Source of the DNA: Chanos chanos
Lineage: Eukaryota; Chordata; Actinopteri; Gonorynchiformes; Chanidae
Assembly: GCF_902362185.1 (NCBI RefSeq)
Contig: NC_044497.1
Coordinates: 30,430,001-30,494,000 of the forward strand
Reading direction: 5' to 3'
Length of the DNA stretch: 64,000 nt
Positions 63,385-64,000 of the stretch are shown in pieces (positions within the stretch are counted from its first letter, which is position 1; every line of letters begins with the position of its first letter). The position numbers and the translations under genes are program-made. The notes under the pieces are model-generated. The model made no database searches and was not told the DNA's origin. It saw only the letters and a program-made list of their open reading frames with translations.

Positions 63385-64000
63385 TATTATGTAACGACCT
63401 ATTATTAAGTGTTTTGGTGTAAACCGAGGTATTTTTCTTTATAAATAAATCATACTTGTGCTGCCGGACAGGGCGGCAGGAGTTGTGTTTTTGAATACGT
63501 AAACAGGCCATCGCCCGATTTTGGTAGAATAAAGGGAGCTTTACGACAGTAACATCAGGTAATGAAAAATAGGTTGACAGGTATTCTTAGCCTTAATAGT
63601 CTGCCATAATTTCAATTTTCATGATATGAGAAAATTACCCTGGACGCCGGAGGAATTACGGACAAAATATTTTCCCCTTTAAACTGAATAAAGTCGGATA
63701 TTTTACCACATGCCCTTTTCCGTCCCCTTTCCATAGACGTAATCCATCATCCGATGTTTGTTACTCACAAAATGGCCGAAGCAACCTTTTGTACTTAACA
63801 GGCGTTTTTTTCAGTGGAACGTAGACATGCACAAAATGGCGTCATCTACCAGGAAAAAAATACAACGTTTTCCCTCATGAGATCAAGATTAAACGCAGTT
63901 CATTTCATAAACATACGATCGTGCTTGGGTAGATTTATTAATTAGTTGAGAATTTACAGTTTTGAGCAGAGACAACGGTTGTCCAAAGAATGAAACATTG
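63385..64000. other. 3' UTR of tmem82 and downstream DNA
   Basis: An AATAAA at 63443-63448, about 60 bases after the stop, is a likely poly(A) signal. Nothing further was recognised to the end of the window. Confidence 0.5.

Overview
The window is nuclear DNA from a ray-finned fish, almost certainly a teleost. Evidence: spliced vertebrate genes with GT-AG introns, a fish SULT1-type sulfotransferase, several teleost-type dispersed repeats, Tc1 and hAT transposons, and many AC/TA/GA microsatellites. I cannot name the species. Six protein-coding genes can be read exon by exon with unbroken frames: sdhb (+, 1199-4239), two tandem full-length atp13a2 genes (+, 5395-18202 and 30557-49021), szrd1 (-, 52194-54281), a SULT1-family cytosolic sulfotransferase (+, 58527-60529) and tmem82 (+, 61335-63384). 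SDHB, ATP13A2, SZRD1 and TMEM82 also lie near each other on human 1p36, so this is a conserved neighbourhood with a local expansion.

Layout. 1-5.4 kb: sdhb in eight exons. 5.4-18.2 kb: atp13a2 copy 1 in 29 coding exons, 1169 aa. 18.2-30.5 kb: a graveyard holding scattered remains of a further atp13a2 copy, a duplicated sdhb tail, LTR-like, hAT and Tc1 insertions, and stretches I cannot assign. 30.5-49.0 kb: atp13a2 copy 2, again 29 coding exons and 1169 aa, with a roughly 6-kb transposon-filled intron 15. 49.0-54.3 kb: shared 3' flank, then szrd1 on the opposite strand with a long 3' UTR. 54.3-58.5 kb: nested inverted-repeat elements. 58.5-64 kb: the sulfotransferase gene and tmem82.

The most unusual part is the atp13a2 locus. 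Both complete copies keep every P-type ATPase catalytic motif. Their similarity is a mosaic: exons 3, 11-12, 16-18, 20 and 24-26 are near identical, in places including the introns between them, while exons 9, 13-15, 21 and 28 are clearly diverged. That pattern fits repeated gene conversion between tandem paralogues. Between them the relic copy lies in permuted order: exons 26-28, then an sdhb exon-8/3'-UTR copy, then atp13a2 exon 1 and exons 16-23. The join of atp13a2 intron 28 to the sdhb tail records the end-points of an old duplication unit, or a circular intermediate.

Functionally, sdhb supplies the iron-sulfur subunit of mitochondrial complex II, and ATP13A2 is a P5B-type lysosomal polyamine-exporting ATPase. 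SZRD1 is a small SUZ-domain protein, the sulfotransferase is a cytosolic conjugating enzyme, and TMEM82 is a multi-pass membrane protein of unknown role. Nothing indicates that these genes act as one pathway; they are neighbours by synteny.
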